Below, piece by piece: positions 25,007-33,762 of a stretch of 64,000 nucleotides of DNA. Source of the stretch: DASZHJ01 sp035507155. GTDB taxonomy: Bacteria > Pseudomonadota > Alphaproteobacteria > ATCC43930 > CGMCC-115725. Under the pieces are notes generated by a model, which saw only the letters and a list, made by a program, of their open reading frames with translations, searched no databases and was not told where the DNA came from. Both the position numbers and the translations under genes were made by a program. The stretch lies in the NCBI GenBank assembly GCA_035507155.1, contig DATJOK010000105.1:1-64000 (forward strand), written 5' to 3'. Numbering within the stretch: position 1 is the first letter of the stretch; the number at the start of each line of letters is the position of its first letter.

Positions 25007-26270
25007 GGCCCGCCGGCAACAGGGCCGGGTCGAGCGCCGACTTCACGTCGATCACCACGCCTTTCGGCAGCAGCGCATCGAAGTAGTGTCGAAGCGGACG
25101 ATCGAGAAACGCCCGGTGCGGCACCGCGACCACCAGGCCATTGAGGTGCTGCAGCGCCTCCGCCGCAACGACGTCGATGCCGTATTCGTGCCGCGCTTCC
25201 TCGGCATCCACCAGGGGATCGTGGACCAGGGCCTCGATGCCGAACCCCTTGAGCTCGGCGACGATGTCGGGCACCCGGCTGTTGCGAAGATCGGGCACGT
25301 TCTCCTTGAAGGCCAATCCCAGGATGCCGATGCGCGCGCGGCGGACAGGGTGGTCGCCGGCAATCAGCAGCTTCACCAGCCGCTGGGCGATGAAGCCCCC
25401 CATGCTGTCGTTGATGCGCCGGCCTGCCAGGATCACCTGCGGCAGGTATCCCAGCGCCTCGGCCTTGGCGGTGAGGTAATATGGATCGACGCCGATGCAG
25501 TGACCGCCGACGAGGCCCGGCGTGAAGCGCAGGAAGTTCCACTTGGTCGCCGCCGCCGCCAGCACGTCGGCGGTGCGCAGCCCCATGCGGTCGAGGATGA
25601 GCGAAAGCTCGTTCATCAGCGCGATGTTGATATCGCGCTGGGTGTTCTCCAGCACCTTGGCGGCCTCCGCCACCTCGATGGAGGGCGCGCGATGGACGCC
25701 CGCCGGCACCACCGCGCCATAGGCGGATGCCACCCGCTCCAGGGTCTCGGCGTCCTCCCCCGCCACCACCTTGACGATGGTCTCGAGCCGATGCTCGCGA
25801 TCGCCGGGATTGATGCGCTCGGGCGAGTAGCCCAGCTTGAAGTCGATGCCGGGCCGGAGGCCGGAGGCTTCCGCCAGTGCGGGGCCGCAGATTTCGCGTG
25901 TCAGGCCGGGATAGACCGTCGATTCGAAAACCACCACCGCGCCCGGCCGGAGCGCCGGGCCGATGGTGCGGCAGGCGCCCAGCACCGCGGTGAGATCCGG
26001 CCGGCGCTGGGAATCGATCGGGGTCGGCACCGCGACGATGAAGAAGCTCGCCTCGGCGAGCCGCTGGGGATCGTCGGTGAAAATGAGCGAGCTCTCCGTC
26101 AGCTCCGTGGAGGCAGTCTCCTCGGTGCGGTCCTCGCCGCGCCGCAATTCCGCGATGCGCGATCGGGAGATGTCGAAGCCGATCACCGGCTTGAAGTGAC
26201 GCGCGAAAGCGAGGGCGACCGGCAGTCCCACATATCCCAAGCCCAGAATGGCATAGCCGCGCTCGCTCAT
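24987..26270 (-). CDS. UDP-HexNAc 6-dehydrogenase (TviB/WbpO type)
   Basis: A 427-residue UDP-glucose/GDP-mannose dehydrogenase family enzyme. The N-terminal NAD domain has AILGLGYVGLPVALAF and GFDISRSRI. The central part has FKLGYSPERINPGD and KVLENTQRDINIALMNEL. The catalytic cysteine is C258 in GGHCIGVDPYYL, and the C-terminal UDP-binding domain starts with GLAFKENVPDLRNS. It oxidises C6 of a UDP-HexNAc twice to give the uronic acid; the TviB/WbpO subgroup uses GlcNAc or GalNAc. Its start overlaps the rmlA stop by four bases in a gmhB-rmlB-rmlA-dehydrogenase operon. Confidence 0.92.
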   Translation of the reverse strand: MSERGYAILGLGYVGLPVALAFARHFKPVIGFDISRSRIAELRRGEDRTEETASTELTESSLIFTDDPQRLAEASFFIVAVPTPIDSQRRPDLTAVLGACRTIGPALRPGAVVVFESTVYPGLTREICGPALAEASGLRPGIDFKLGYSPERINPGDREHRLETIVKVVAGEDAETLERVASAYGAVVPAGVHRAPSIEVAEAAKVLENTQRDINIALMNELSLILDRMGLRTADVLAAAATKWNFLRFTPGLVGGHCIGVDPYYLTAKAEALGYLPQVILAGRRINDSMGGFIAQRLVKLLIAGDHPVRRARIGILGLAFKENVPDLRNSRVPDIVAELKGFGIEALVHDPLVDAEEARHEYGIDVVAAEALQHLNGLVVAVPHRAFLDRPLRHYFDALLPKGVVIDVKSALDPALLPAGLSYWSL

Positions 26271-27145
26271 GCGTAGGGACCCTCTCGTGCCAGGCGCTCG
26301 AGATAAGCGCCGTATTCGGATTTCCGGTAGTCGTTCGCAAGCCCGGTGAGCTGCTTCGCGTCGATGAAACCCTGGCGGAACGCCACCTCCTCGACGCAGC
26401 CGATCTTCTGCCCGGTGCGCTTTTCCAGCGTGCGCACGAACTCCGACGCCTCGATCAGCGAGTCATGGGTTCCCGTGTCGAACCAGGCATAGCCGCGGCC
26501 GAGACGCTCCACCGCCAGATCGCCCTTCTTGAGATAGACCTTGTTGACGTCGGTGATCTCCAGCTCGCCGCGTGCCGAGGGCTTGATCGAGCTCGCCACC
26601 TTGACGATCTCGCCGTCATAGAAATAGAGGCCGGTCACCGCCCAGTCCGAGCGTGGCGATTTCGGCTTCTCCTCGAGCGAGAGCACCTTGCTGGCGCCGT
26701 CGAACTCGACGATGCCGTAGCGCTCGGGATCGCTGACGCGGTAGGCGAAGATGGTGGCGCCGCTCTTGCGCAGACGCGCCCGCTCCAGCATGTGGGTCAG
26801 GCTGTCGCCGTAGAAGAGATTGTCGCCGAGGATCAGCGCCGCGCCGTCGCCGGCGAGGAAGTCGCGGCCGATGAGGAACGCCTGCGCCAGCCCCTCGGGC
26901 TTCGGCTGCACCGCGTAGGAGAGCTTGATCCCCCATTGGGTGCCATCGCCCAGCAGCGTCTCGAAGAGCGGCGCGTCGCCCGGCGTGGTGATGATCAGGA
27001 TCTCCCGCATGCCGCCCAGCATCAGCGTCGAGAGCGGATAGTAGATCATCGGCTTGTCGTAGATCGGCAGCAGTTGCTTGGAGAGTGCGCGGGTCAGCGG
27101 ATAGAGCCGCGTGCCGGAGCCGCCGGCGAGAATGATGCCCTTCAT
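26267..27145 (-). CDS. rfbA: Glucose-1-phosphate thymidylyltransferase (RmlA)
   Basis: A 292-residue nucleotidyltransferase. It has the family start KGIILAGGSGTRLYPLT, then SKQLLPIYDKPMIYYPLSTL, ILGDNLFYG and EEKPKSPRSDWAVTGLYFYD, and a full-length C-terminus. It joins dTTP and glucose-1-phosphate to make dTDP-glucose, and is usually feedback-inhibited by dTDP-rhamnose. It overlaps rfbB upstream and the UDP-sugar dehydrogenase downstream by four bases each. No RmlC or RmlD homologue is present here. Confidence 0.96.
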   Translation of the reverse strand: MKGIILAGGSGTRLYPLTRALSKQLLPIYDKPMIYYPLSTLMLGGMREILIITTPGDAPLFETLLGDGTQWGIKLSYAVQPKPEGLAQAFLIGRDFLAGDGAALILGDNLFYGDSLTHMLERARLRKSGATIFAYRVSDPERYGIVEFDGASKVLSLEEKPKSPRSDWAVTGLYFYDGEIVKVASSIKPSARGELEITDVNKVYLKKGDLAVERLGRGYAWFDTGTHDSLIEASEFVRTLEKRTGQKIGCVEEVAFRQGFIDAKQLTGLANDYRKSEYGAYLERLAREGPYA

Positions 27146-28212
27146 GAGCGTGCCTTCCCCACCTTCGCCTGCCCCAGCCGCTCGCCGCGGTAGAGGCCGC
27201 TGCGGATCGGCTCCCACCATGCGCGGTTGTCGAGGAACCAGCGCACGGTCTTGCGCAACCCCGTCTCCAGCGTCTCGCTGGGCCTCCAGCCGAACTCGCC
27301 TCGGAGCTTGCTGTCGTCGATCGCGTAGCGCATGTCGTGGCCGGGCCGGTCGGTGACGTAGGTGATGAGCTGCTTGTGCGGCCGGTGCGGCGATTGCGGC
27401 AGCGCCTCGTCGAGGAGCGAGCAGAGGAGAGCGACGATCTCGTTGTTGCTGCGCTCCTCGCCGCCGCCGATGTTGTAGGTCTCGCCGAGGCGGCCGCGCT
27501 GCATCACCATCACCAGCGCCGCCGCGTGATCGCCCACATAAAGCCAGTCGCGCACATTGGCGCCGGTGCCGTAGACCGGCAGCTTCTTGCCGTCGAGGGC
27601 GTTCAGGATCATCAGCGGGATCAGCTTCTCGGGAAACTGCCACGGACCGTAGTTGTTGGAGCAGTTGGTGGTGACAACGGGAAAGCGGAAGGTCTGATGC
27701 CAGGCGCGCACCAGATGGTCGGCGCCGGCCTTGCTGGCGGAGTACGGGCTGTTCGGCCGATAGGGCGTCTCCTCGGTGAAGCGCCCCTCGGCACCCAGCG
27801 AGCCGAAGACCTCGTCGGTCGAGATGTGATGGAAGCGGAAGCGCGCCTTCGCCTCGCCCTCGAGCGCGTCCCAATAGGCGCGCGCCACCTCCAGCAGGGT
27901 GAAGGTGCCGACCATGTTGGTATGGATGAAATCGTCCGGCCGGTCGATCGATCGGTCGACATGGGTCTCGGCGGCGAGATGCATCACCGCTTCCGGCCGA
28001 TGCTGCCGGAAGATGCGCTCGACCGCCGCGCGGTCGGCGACGTCGGCGACCTCAAGCCAGTAGCGGTCGGGCGGCGCCAACTCGCCCAACGGCGGGTTGG
28101 ACCCGGCATAGGTGAGCTTGTCGAGATTGACGACCGCATGCCCCTCGCGCAGGAGATGGCGCACCACCGAGGTGCCGATGAAGCCGGCACCGCCCGTGAC
28201 CAGTACCTTCAC
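27142..28212 (-). CDS. rfbB: dTDP-glucose 4,6-dehydratase (RmlB)
   Basis: A 356-residue SDR enzyme. It has VTGGAGFIGTSVVRHL, MHLAAETHVDRSID, HISTDEVFGSLG (the Thr-Asp-Glu triad of RmlB) and YSASKAGADHLV with the catalytic Tyr-Lys, then NCSNNYGPWQFPEKLIP. It makes dTDP-4-keto-6-deoxyglucose, the branch point to rhamnose, fucosamine-like and viosamine-like sugars. A GTG start with GGAGGGGG upstream is used. Coupled to rfbA by a four-base overlap. Confidence 0.96.
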   Translation of the reverse strand: MKVLVTGGAGFIGTSVVRHLLREGHAVVNLDKLTYAGSNPPLGELAPPDRYWLEVADVADRAAVERIFRQHRPEAVMHLAAETHVDRSIDRPDDFIHTNMVGTFTLLEVARAYWDALEGEAKARFRFHHISTDEVFGSLGAEGRFTEETPYRPNSPYSASKAGADHLVRAWHQTFRFPVVTTNCSNNYGPWQFPEKLIPLMILNALDGKKLPVYGTGANVRDWLYVGDHAAALVMVMQRGRLGETYNIGGGEERSNNEIVALLCSLLDEALPQSPHRPHKQLITYVTDRPGHDMRYAIDDSKLRGEFGWRPSETLETGLRKTVRWFLDNRAWWEPIRSGLYRGERLGQAKVGKARS

Positions 28213-28234
28213 GACGCCCCCTCCGAGATCTGCC

Positions 28235-28816
28235 TTACCACTGGCCGCCGCCCTCCTCCTGCTGCGCCAGGAGCTCGGTCACCGCGGCGAGCCGCGGGAC
28301 CAGCCAGAAGTCGTCGCATCGGCGCACTGCGGGCGCAAGGGGATCGTACTGGACGATGGTGCCGACGCCGGCGGCGCGGCCCGCCTCGACGTCGCTTGCC
28401 TTGTCGCCGACGGTCCAGGATTTGCGGAGATCGAGGTCGAGGTCCCAGGCGGCCTGCTGCAGCATGCCCGGCTCCGGCTTCCGCCAGGGGTTGGCGCGGC
28501 GGTAAGGACCGATGCCTTCCGTCGGATGATCCGGGCAGTGATAGACCGCCGCGACCGGCACCTTGCGGCGGGCAAATTCCCAGCGCATCCAGGTCATGAA
28601 GTGGGCGAAATCCGATTCGCTGTAGAGGCCGCGGCCGATGCCCGACTGGTTGCTGGCAATGACGGTGACGAAGCCCCGCGCCTGGAAGGCGGCCACCATC
28701 TCGAAGATCCCGTCGACGAACCGGCATTCCTCGATTCGGTGCAGATAGCCGGTGTCCTCGTTGATAACGCCGTCGCGGTCGAGGATGAGGCCGCGGCGGC
28801 GGACCGGCTTCGACAT
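28235..28816 (-). CDS. gmhB: D-glycero-D-manno-heptose 1,7-bisphosphate phosphatase
   Basis: A 193-residue HAD phosphatase. Motif I is LILDRDGVINED with the two aspartates, motif II VIASNQSGIGRG, motif III KPEPGM and motif IV VGDKASDVEAG. The zinc-binding CPDHP segment with following residues matches GmhB. It removes the C7 phosphate in ADP- or GDP-heptose synthesis. The start is ATG rather than the TTG one codon earlier. It leads the operon gmhB-rfbB-rfbA-dehydrogenase and diverges from gmhA across about 130 bp. Confidence 0.9.
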   Translation of the reverse strand: MSKPVRRRGLILDRDGVINEDTGYLHRIEECRFVDGIFEMVAAFQARGFVTVIASNQSGIGRGLYSESDFAHFMTWMRWEFARRKVPVAAVYHCPDHPTEGIGPYRRANPWRKPEPGMLQQAAWDLDLDLRKSWTVGDKASDVEAGRAAGVGTIVQYDPLAPAVRRCDDFWLVPRLAAVTELLAQQEEGGGQW

Positions 28817-28948
28817 CAAGAACCGCCCCTTCGGAGCGCGCTCCCTACCCTACCGCGCCGGCCCTGGCAAGCGCGAGACTCGGGCGGATGGTTAATCCCC
28901 GCGAAATAGCGGTTGAAAGCTTGCCAAGCGCCGCCGAAGATCGCGCCC

Positions 28949-29527
28949 ATGGATGTGGCGGCCTTCTTCCGCAGCGAGCTCGACGAGCACAGCCAGGTGC
29001 TGCGCGCGACGCTGACGCAATGCGAGGCGCCGTTCCTTGGCCTGGTCGCGGCCGCCGTCGCGGCGATCAAGGGCGGCGGCAAGCTCCTGTTCTTCGGCAA
29101 TGGCGGCAGCGCCGCCGACGCGCAGCATCTCGCGACCGAGCTCGCGGTGCGCTACGTCCGGGACCGCAGCCCGATCGCCGCCATCGCGCTCACCACCGAC
29201 AGCTCGGCGCTCACCGCCATCGGCAACGACATGGGGTTCGACGAGCTCTTCGCCCGCCAGATCCGGGCGCTCGGCCGCAAGGGCGATCTCGCCATCGGCA
29301 TCAGCACCTCCGGCCGCAGCCGCAATGTGATCCGCGGCCTCGAAGTCGCGCGCGAGCTCGGCCTCGGCGCCGCGGCCCTCGGCGGCGGCGATGGCGGCGC
29401 ACTCAAGGGCCTCGCCGATCCGCTGCTGCTGGTACCCTCCAAGACCACCGCCCGCATCCAGGAGATGCACATCACGCTCGGCCAGATGCTGTGCGGCGCC
29501 CTGGAGCGGGAGCTGGGCCTGGTCTGA
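28949..29527 (+). CDS. gmhA: Phosphoheptose isomerase (sedoheptulose-7-phosphate isomerase)
   Basis: A 192-residue SIS-domain protein. It has LLFFGNGGSAADAQHLATEL, IALTTDSSALTAIGND, LAIGISTSGRSRNVIRGL and the C-terminal TARIQEMHITLGQMLC with the conserved His and Glu. It converts sedoheptulose-7-phosphate to D-glycero-D-manno-heptose-7-phosphate, the first heptose step for LPS core or polysaccharide. The ATG start gives the usual family length. The HldE kinase/adenylyltransferase that would complete the route with GmhB is not in the window. Confidence 0.93.
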   Translation: MDVAAFFRSELDEHSQVLRATLTQCEAPFLGLVAAAVAAIKGGGKLLFFGNGGSAADAQHLATELAVRYVRDRSPIAAIALTTDSSALTAIGNDMGFDELFARQIRALGRKGDLAIGISTSGRSRNVIRGLEVARELGLGAAALGGGDGGALKGLADPLLLVPSKTTARIQEMHITLGQMLCGALERELGLV

Positions 29528-29531
29528 ACCC

Positions 29532-31100
29532 TCAGGCCACCAGCTTCGCCAAGGTCTCGACGGTGTCCGCCTCCCGCGCCGGCTTGTCCCAGCGGATGCG
29601 GGCGATGCGCGGGAAGCGCATGGCGATCCCCGACTTGTGCCGCGTCGAGCGGTGTATGCTGTCGAAGGCGACCTCCAGCACCAGCGCCGGCTCCACTTCG
29701 CGCACGGGACCGTAGCGCTCCACGGTATGGGAGCGGACCCAGCGATCGAGCTGCAGCAGCTCCTCGTCGGTGAAGCCGAAATAGGCCTTCCCCACTGGCA
29801 CCAGCGCCTCCTCCCGCCAGGCGCCGAAGGTGAAGTCGGAATAATAGGAGGAGCGCTTGCCGTGACCGCGCTGGGCATACATCAGCACGCAATCGGCGGT
29901 GAGGGCGCCGCGCTTCCACTTGAACCAGGGCCCCTTCGGCCGGCCGGCGATATAGGCGGACTGCGCCTGCTTCAGCATCAGCCCCTCGATGCCGCGCTCG
30001 CGGGCGCCGGCACGCAGTTCTCTAAGCTCGTCCCAGCTCTCGAAGGGAATGATCGGCGAGAGATCGAGCCGATGGCGCGGCGCCTGCCGATACCAGGCCT
30101 CCAAGCGACCGCGCCGTTCCGCCATCGGCAGCGGGCGGAGATCCTCGCTGCCGAGCCGCAACACGTCATAGAGGCGCACCCAGGCGGGATACTCCTCCAT
30201 CAGCTTCGCCGTCGCCTGCTTGCGGTTGAGGCGCTGCTGTAGATCGTTGAAGGGCGCGACCTCGCCGTCGCGCAGCACCAGCAGCTCGCCGTCGAGGGTC
30301 ACCTCCTCGGGGATCGCCGCGACGATCTCCGGAAAGGCGGCGCCGATCTCGTCGGCAGCGCGCGAGTAGAGCCGCCGCTCGCCGCCTCGGTTAGCGAGCT
30401 GGACGCGGATGCCATCCCACTTCCACTCCGCCAGATATTCCCTGGGATCGAGGCTCTCGAGCTCGGACTCCTCCAGCGGGGTCGACAGCATCAGCGGGAC
30501 GAAGGTCGGCAGGGCGCCGAGCTCCGGCGCGGCCGTGCGGCCGTCGAGCCAGGCGAAGAGCGGCAGGTAGGGCGGCGCGAGCCCGTGCCAGACCTCCTCG
30601 ATTCGCTCCAGCGGCTCGGCGCTCCACTCGGCGAGGGCAGTCTTCGCGAGCCGCGCCGAGACGCCGACCCGCAGGCCCCCGGTCACCAGCTTCAGGAGCG
30701 CCCAGCGGCCGGTCGGATCGAGCTGGTCGAGCCAGCCTTCCAGCAGCGCCCCCGCCTTGGCGCGGGTCGTGCTCTGCAGCGCCTCGACGATCTCCGAAAG
30801 GCGCGGCATGGCGTTGGGCGACGGCGCGCTCACCGGCCAGATCAGCGACACCGTCTCGGCGAGATCGCCGACGAAGTCGTAGGACCACTCGAAGAGCTCG
30901 GGATCGACCCGCTCGGCGACGAGCGCGCGGATCTGGCCGGCCTTCACCGCCTCGAAGCTCAGGCTGTCGGTGAGCGCCGCCAGCGCCCAGCCGCGATCGG
31001 GATCCGGCACCTCGGCGAAGTAATCGGCGAGCAGGCGCAGCTTCGCCTGGCGCGCCGGCGAGAAGAGGAGAGCGTCGAGGAGCTCGGCAAAGCGCTTCAT
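29532..31100 (-). CDS. ATP-dependent DNA ligase (ligase-associated repair module)
   Basis: A 522-residue ligase. There is an N-terminal helical DNA-binding domain (about 1-200), then the adenylylation domain with EWKWDGIR, in which K227 becomes the lysyl-AMP. Further motifs are TLDGELLVL, RLNRKQATAK and GIEGLMLKQ (motif IV type), and WFKWKRGALTADCVLMYAQ (motif V), followed by an OB domain. It seals nicks with ATP and is distinct from the NAD-dependent replicative LigA. It follows the MBL exonuclease by 15 bp. With the helicase and PdeM genes across the MFS gene it forms the known ligase-associated DNA damage response set. Confidence 0.93.
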   Translation of the reverse strand: MKRFAELLDALLFSPARQAKLRLLADYFAEVPDPDRGWALAALTDSLSFEAVKAGQIRALVAERVDPELFEWSYDFVGDLAETVSLIWPVSAPSPNAMPRLSEIVEALQSTTRAKAGALLEGWLDQLDPTGRWALLKLVTGGLRVGVSARLAKTALAEWSAEPLERIEEVWHGLAPPYLPLFAWLDGRTAAPELGALPTFVPLMLSTPLEESELESLDPREYLAEWKWDGIRVQLANRGGERRLYSRAADEIGAAFPEIVAAIPEEVTLDGELLVLRDGEVAPFNDLQQRLNRKQATAKLMEEYPAWVRLYDVLRLGSEDLRPLPMAERRGRLEAWYRQAPRHRLDLSPIIPFESWDELRELRAGARERGIEGLMLKQAQSAYIAGRPKGPWFKWKRGALTADCVLMYAQRGHGKRSSYYSDFTFGAWREEALVPVGKAYFGFTDEELLQLDRWVRSHTVERYGPVREVEPALVLEVAFDSIHRSTRHKSGIAMRFPRIARIRWDKPAREADTVETLAKLVA

Positions 31101-31115
31101 CCGGATGCCGGGAGC

Positions 31116-32126
31116 TCAGCCCCCGTCCTCCTCCTCGAAGCCGGTGAGCGAGAGGGCGCGCGCCCGGAGGCCGCTCAGATTGGCCTGGCGGATCAGCGCT
31201 TCCTCGCGGCCGTGGGTCACCCAGATCTCCGGCGCGCCCACCTCCATCATCGTCTCGGTGAGTTCGTCCCAATCGGCGTGATCGGAGACCACCAGCGGCA
31301 GCTCCACGCCCCATTGCTTGGCGCGCTGGCGCACCCGCATCCAGCCCGAGGCCATCGCCGTCAGCGGCTCGGGAAAACGCCGCAGCCAGCGATCGTCGAA
31401 GCCCGGCGGCGCCAGCACGATCTTGCCGGCGAGCTCCGGCTTCTTGGCGCCGGCGACCGGCCTGAGCGGCCCCAGCTTCACGCCCAGCCGCTCATAGAGC
31501 GCGCAGAGCGGCTCGACCGCGCCATGGGTGTAGAGCGGCTCGTCATAGCCCGCCTCGCGCAGCAGCGCGATCACCCGCTGGCACTTGCCGAGGGAATAGA
31601 CGCCGACCACATGGGCGCGCTCGGGAAAGAGCCGCACCGAGCGCAGCAGCCGGCCGATCTCGTCGCGGTCGGGCGGGTGGCGGAACACCGGCAGCGCGAA
31701 GGTCGCCTCGGTGATGAAGATGTCGCATCGCCGCACCTCGAAGCCGGCGCAGGTGGGATCGCGCCGGCGCTTGTAGTCACCCGACACCACCACGCGGCAA
31801 CCCTGATATTCCAGCACCACCTGCGCGCTCCCCAGCACATGGCCGGCGGGGATCAGCGTCAGGCTCACTTCGCCCAGGCGCAGCGTCTCGCCATAGGCAA
31901 GCGCCTGGCGCTCGGCGCCGGCCTCGTCGCCGTAGCGCGCCTCCATCAGTGCCAGGGTCTCGCGGGTTGCCAGCACCCGCTGATGGCCCGGCCGCGCATG
32001 GTCGGAATGGCCATGGGTGATCACCGCCCGCGCCACCTTGCGCGTCGGATCGATGAAGAGGTCCGCCGGCTCGCAGTAGAGGCCGCCCGGCACCGGCTTG
32101 ATCCAGCTTTCCGGCTTCGCTGACAC
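31116..32126 (-). CDS. Ligase-associated DNA exonuclease (MBL/beta-CASP type)
   Basis: About 336 residues. It has a metallo-beta-lactamase fold with the signature ITHGHSDHARPGH near the N-terminus, LIPAGHVLGSAQV, VVSGDYKRRRDP and ITEATFALP. The C-terminal half has GVYSLGKCQRV and SDHADWDEL, then VTHGREEALI. This matches the exonuclease of the ligase-associated DNA damage response cluster and resembles the SNM1/mRNA-3'-processing group. The GTG giving a MSAKPESWIKP start agrees with the usual family length. A TTG seven codons earlier is possible. Confidence 0.88.
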   Translation of the reverse strand: MSAKPESWIKPVPGGLYCEPADLFIDPTRKVARAVITHGHSDHARPGHQRVLATRETLALMEARYGDEAGAERQALAYGETLRLGEVSLTLIPAGHVLGSAQVVLEYQGCRVVVSGDYKRRRDPTCAGFEVRRCDIFITEATFALPVFRHPPDRDEIGRLLRSVRLFPERAHVVGVYSLGKCQRVIALLREAGYDEPLYTHGAVEPLCALYERLGVKLGPLRPVAGAKKPELAGKIVLAPPGFDDRWLRRFPEPLTAMASGWMRVRQRAKQWGVELPLVVSDHADWDELTETMMEVGAPEIWVTHGREEALIRQANLSGLRARALSLTGFEEEDGG

Positions 32127-32180
32127 GGGTGTCGATCTTGCTCCCAAGTTCCGAGATGGACGCGCGGACTCAGGCCTCCA

Positions 32181-33635
32181 TCATATCCCGTCCCCCGGCG
32201 CAGCGAGACTGGAGAGCGGTGCTGCCACCTCCTCGAGCGGGCGGCGCTCCGCATCGATCCCGAGCTTGAGCTCGAAGACGCCGGCGATCGCCATCAGCGC
32301 CGCGCCGAGGCCGTAGCCGGCGAAGATCGCCTCCCGCGAGCCCGATTCGATGAGCGCGCCGAAGAGCCAGGGACCGCCGACGCCGCCGGCGAGCGTGCCG
32401 AAAGCGTAGAACACGGCGATGGCAAGCGCCCGCACCTCCAGCGGGAAGCTCTCGCCCACGGTGAGATAGGCCGAGCTCGCCGCAGCCGAGGCGAAGAAGA
32501 ACACGATGGTCCAGCCCAGCGTCTGTGTCGCCGCGGTGAGGAGATCGCCGGCGAAGAGCGCGCCCACGGCGAAGAGCAGCGCCCCCGCCACCAGGTAAGT
32601 GCCGCCGATCATCTTGCGGCGCCCCAGCGTGTCGAAGAGGTGGCCGAGCAGCAGCGGCCCGAGGAAATTCCCGACCGCGAAAGGCAGGATGTAGAGGCCG
32701 ACATCGCGGCCTGGCACGCCCTGGAAGCGGGTCAGGATCAGCGCATAGGTGAAGAAGATCGCATTGTAGCAGAAGGCCTGCGCCGCCATCAGGACGAGGC
32801 CGAGCAAGGTGCGGCTCGGATAGCGGCGCAGCAGCACGCCTGCGACCGCCAGCAGCGAGGTCGGGCCGCCGATGCGCAAGCGGATGTTGAACGGCGCCGG
32901 CTCCAGCGCCTTGCCGCTCTCGCGCGCCACCTCCGCCTCGATCCCGTCGACCACCGCCTCGGCGGCGGGAATTTGGCCGTGGGTCATCAGCCAGCGCGGG
33001 CTCTCCGGCAGGAAGCGGCGGAGATAGAGGATGCCGAGCGCGAGCACCGCGCCGATGCCGAAAGCGAGACGCCAGCCGAGATCCCGCGGCAGCAGCGCCG
33101 GATCGAGCAGCAGCAGCGAGCCCGCCGCGCCGGCGGCGGCGCCGACCCAGAAGCTGCCGTTGATGGCAAGATCGGTGCGACCGCGGAAACGCGCGGGGAT
33201 CAGCTCCTGAATCGCCGAATTGATCGCGCTGTACTCGCCGCCGATGCCGGCGCCGGTGAGCGCGCGGAACACAGCATAGCTCCAGAAATCCCAGGAGAAC
33301 GCCGTCGCCAGCGCGCAGACGAGATAGACGCCGAGCGTCACGTTGAAGAGCCGCTTGCGGCCAAGGCGATCGGCGAGCTGACCGAAGATCAGCGCGCCCA
33401 GCACCGCGCCGGCCACATAGGCGCTGCCGGCGGCGCCGACCTCGAGGTTGCTGAGATGGAGGCTCGGGCTCTGCTGCAGTGCCGGCGCGACGGAGCCCGC
33501 CAGCGTCACCTCAAGCCCGTCGAGCACCCAGGTGATGCCGAGCGCCACCACCACGCGCCAGTGGAAGCGCGCCCACGGCAGGCGATCGAGACGGGCCGGA
33601 ACCGAGGTGGTGGCGACTGCGGCGGAGCCGGTCAC
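32181..33635 (-). CDS. MFS transporter (metabolite:proton symporter / sugar porter type)
   Basis: A 484-residue, 12-helix transporter. The loop 2-3 motif is GQLADRLGRKRLFN, with FRALTGAGIGGEYSAINSAI in helix 4, RFLPESPRWLMTHG after helix 6 as in the sugar-porter family, and the second-half repeat GHLFDTLGRRKM. An ionic or small organic substrate is likely but not identifiable. It begins with GTG. It splits the ligase/exonuclease pair from the helicase, which is unusual for that repair set, and has no evident link to it. Confidence 0.9.
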   Translation of the reverse strand: MTGSAAVATTSVPARLDRLPWARFHWRVVVALGITWVLDGLEVTLAGSVAPALQQSPSLHLSNLEVGAAGSAYVAGAVLGALIFGQLADRLGRKRLFNVTLGVYLVCALATAFSWDFWSYAVFRALTGAGIGGEYSAINSAIQELIPARFRGRTDLAINGSFWVGAAAGAAGSLLLLDPALLPRDLGWRLAFGIGAVLALGILYLRRFLPESPRWLMTHGQIPAAEAVVDGIEAEVARESGKALEPAPFNIRLRIGGPTSLLAVAGVLLRRYPSRTLLGLVLMAAQAFCYNAIFFTYALILTRFQGVPGRDVGLYILPFAVGNFLGPLLLGHLFDTLGRRKMIGGTYLVAGALLFAVGALFAGDLLTAATQTLGWTIVFFFASAAASSAYLTVGESFPLEVRALAIAVFYAFGTLAGGVGGPWLFGALIESGSREAIFAGYGLGAALMAIAGVFELKLGIDAERRPLEEVAAPLSSLAAPGDGI

Positions 33636-33762
33636 GGGCGCGCGGTCTCGTCGAGGCTGGCCGGCGATATCTGAGGGGTTGTGCGTGGCATCGGTCCGTT
33701 GCGAGATAAGCGCTTGGCAGGCCGGCCAACCGGCCCGCTATCATGACGTTCAAGTGTCAACC

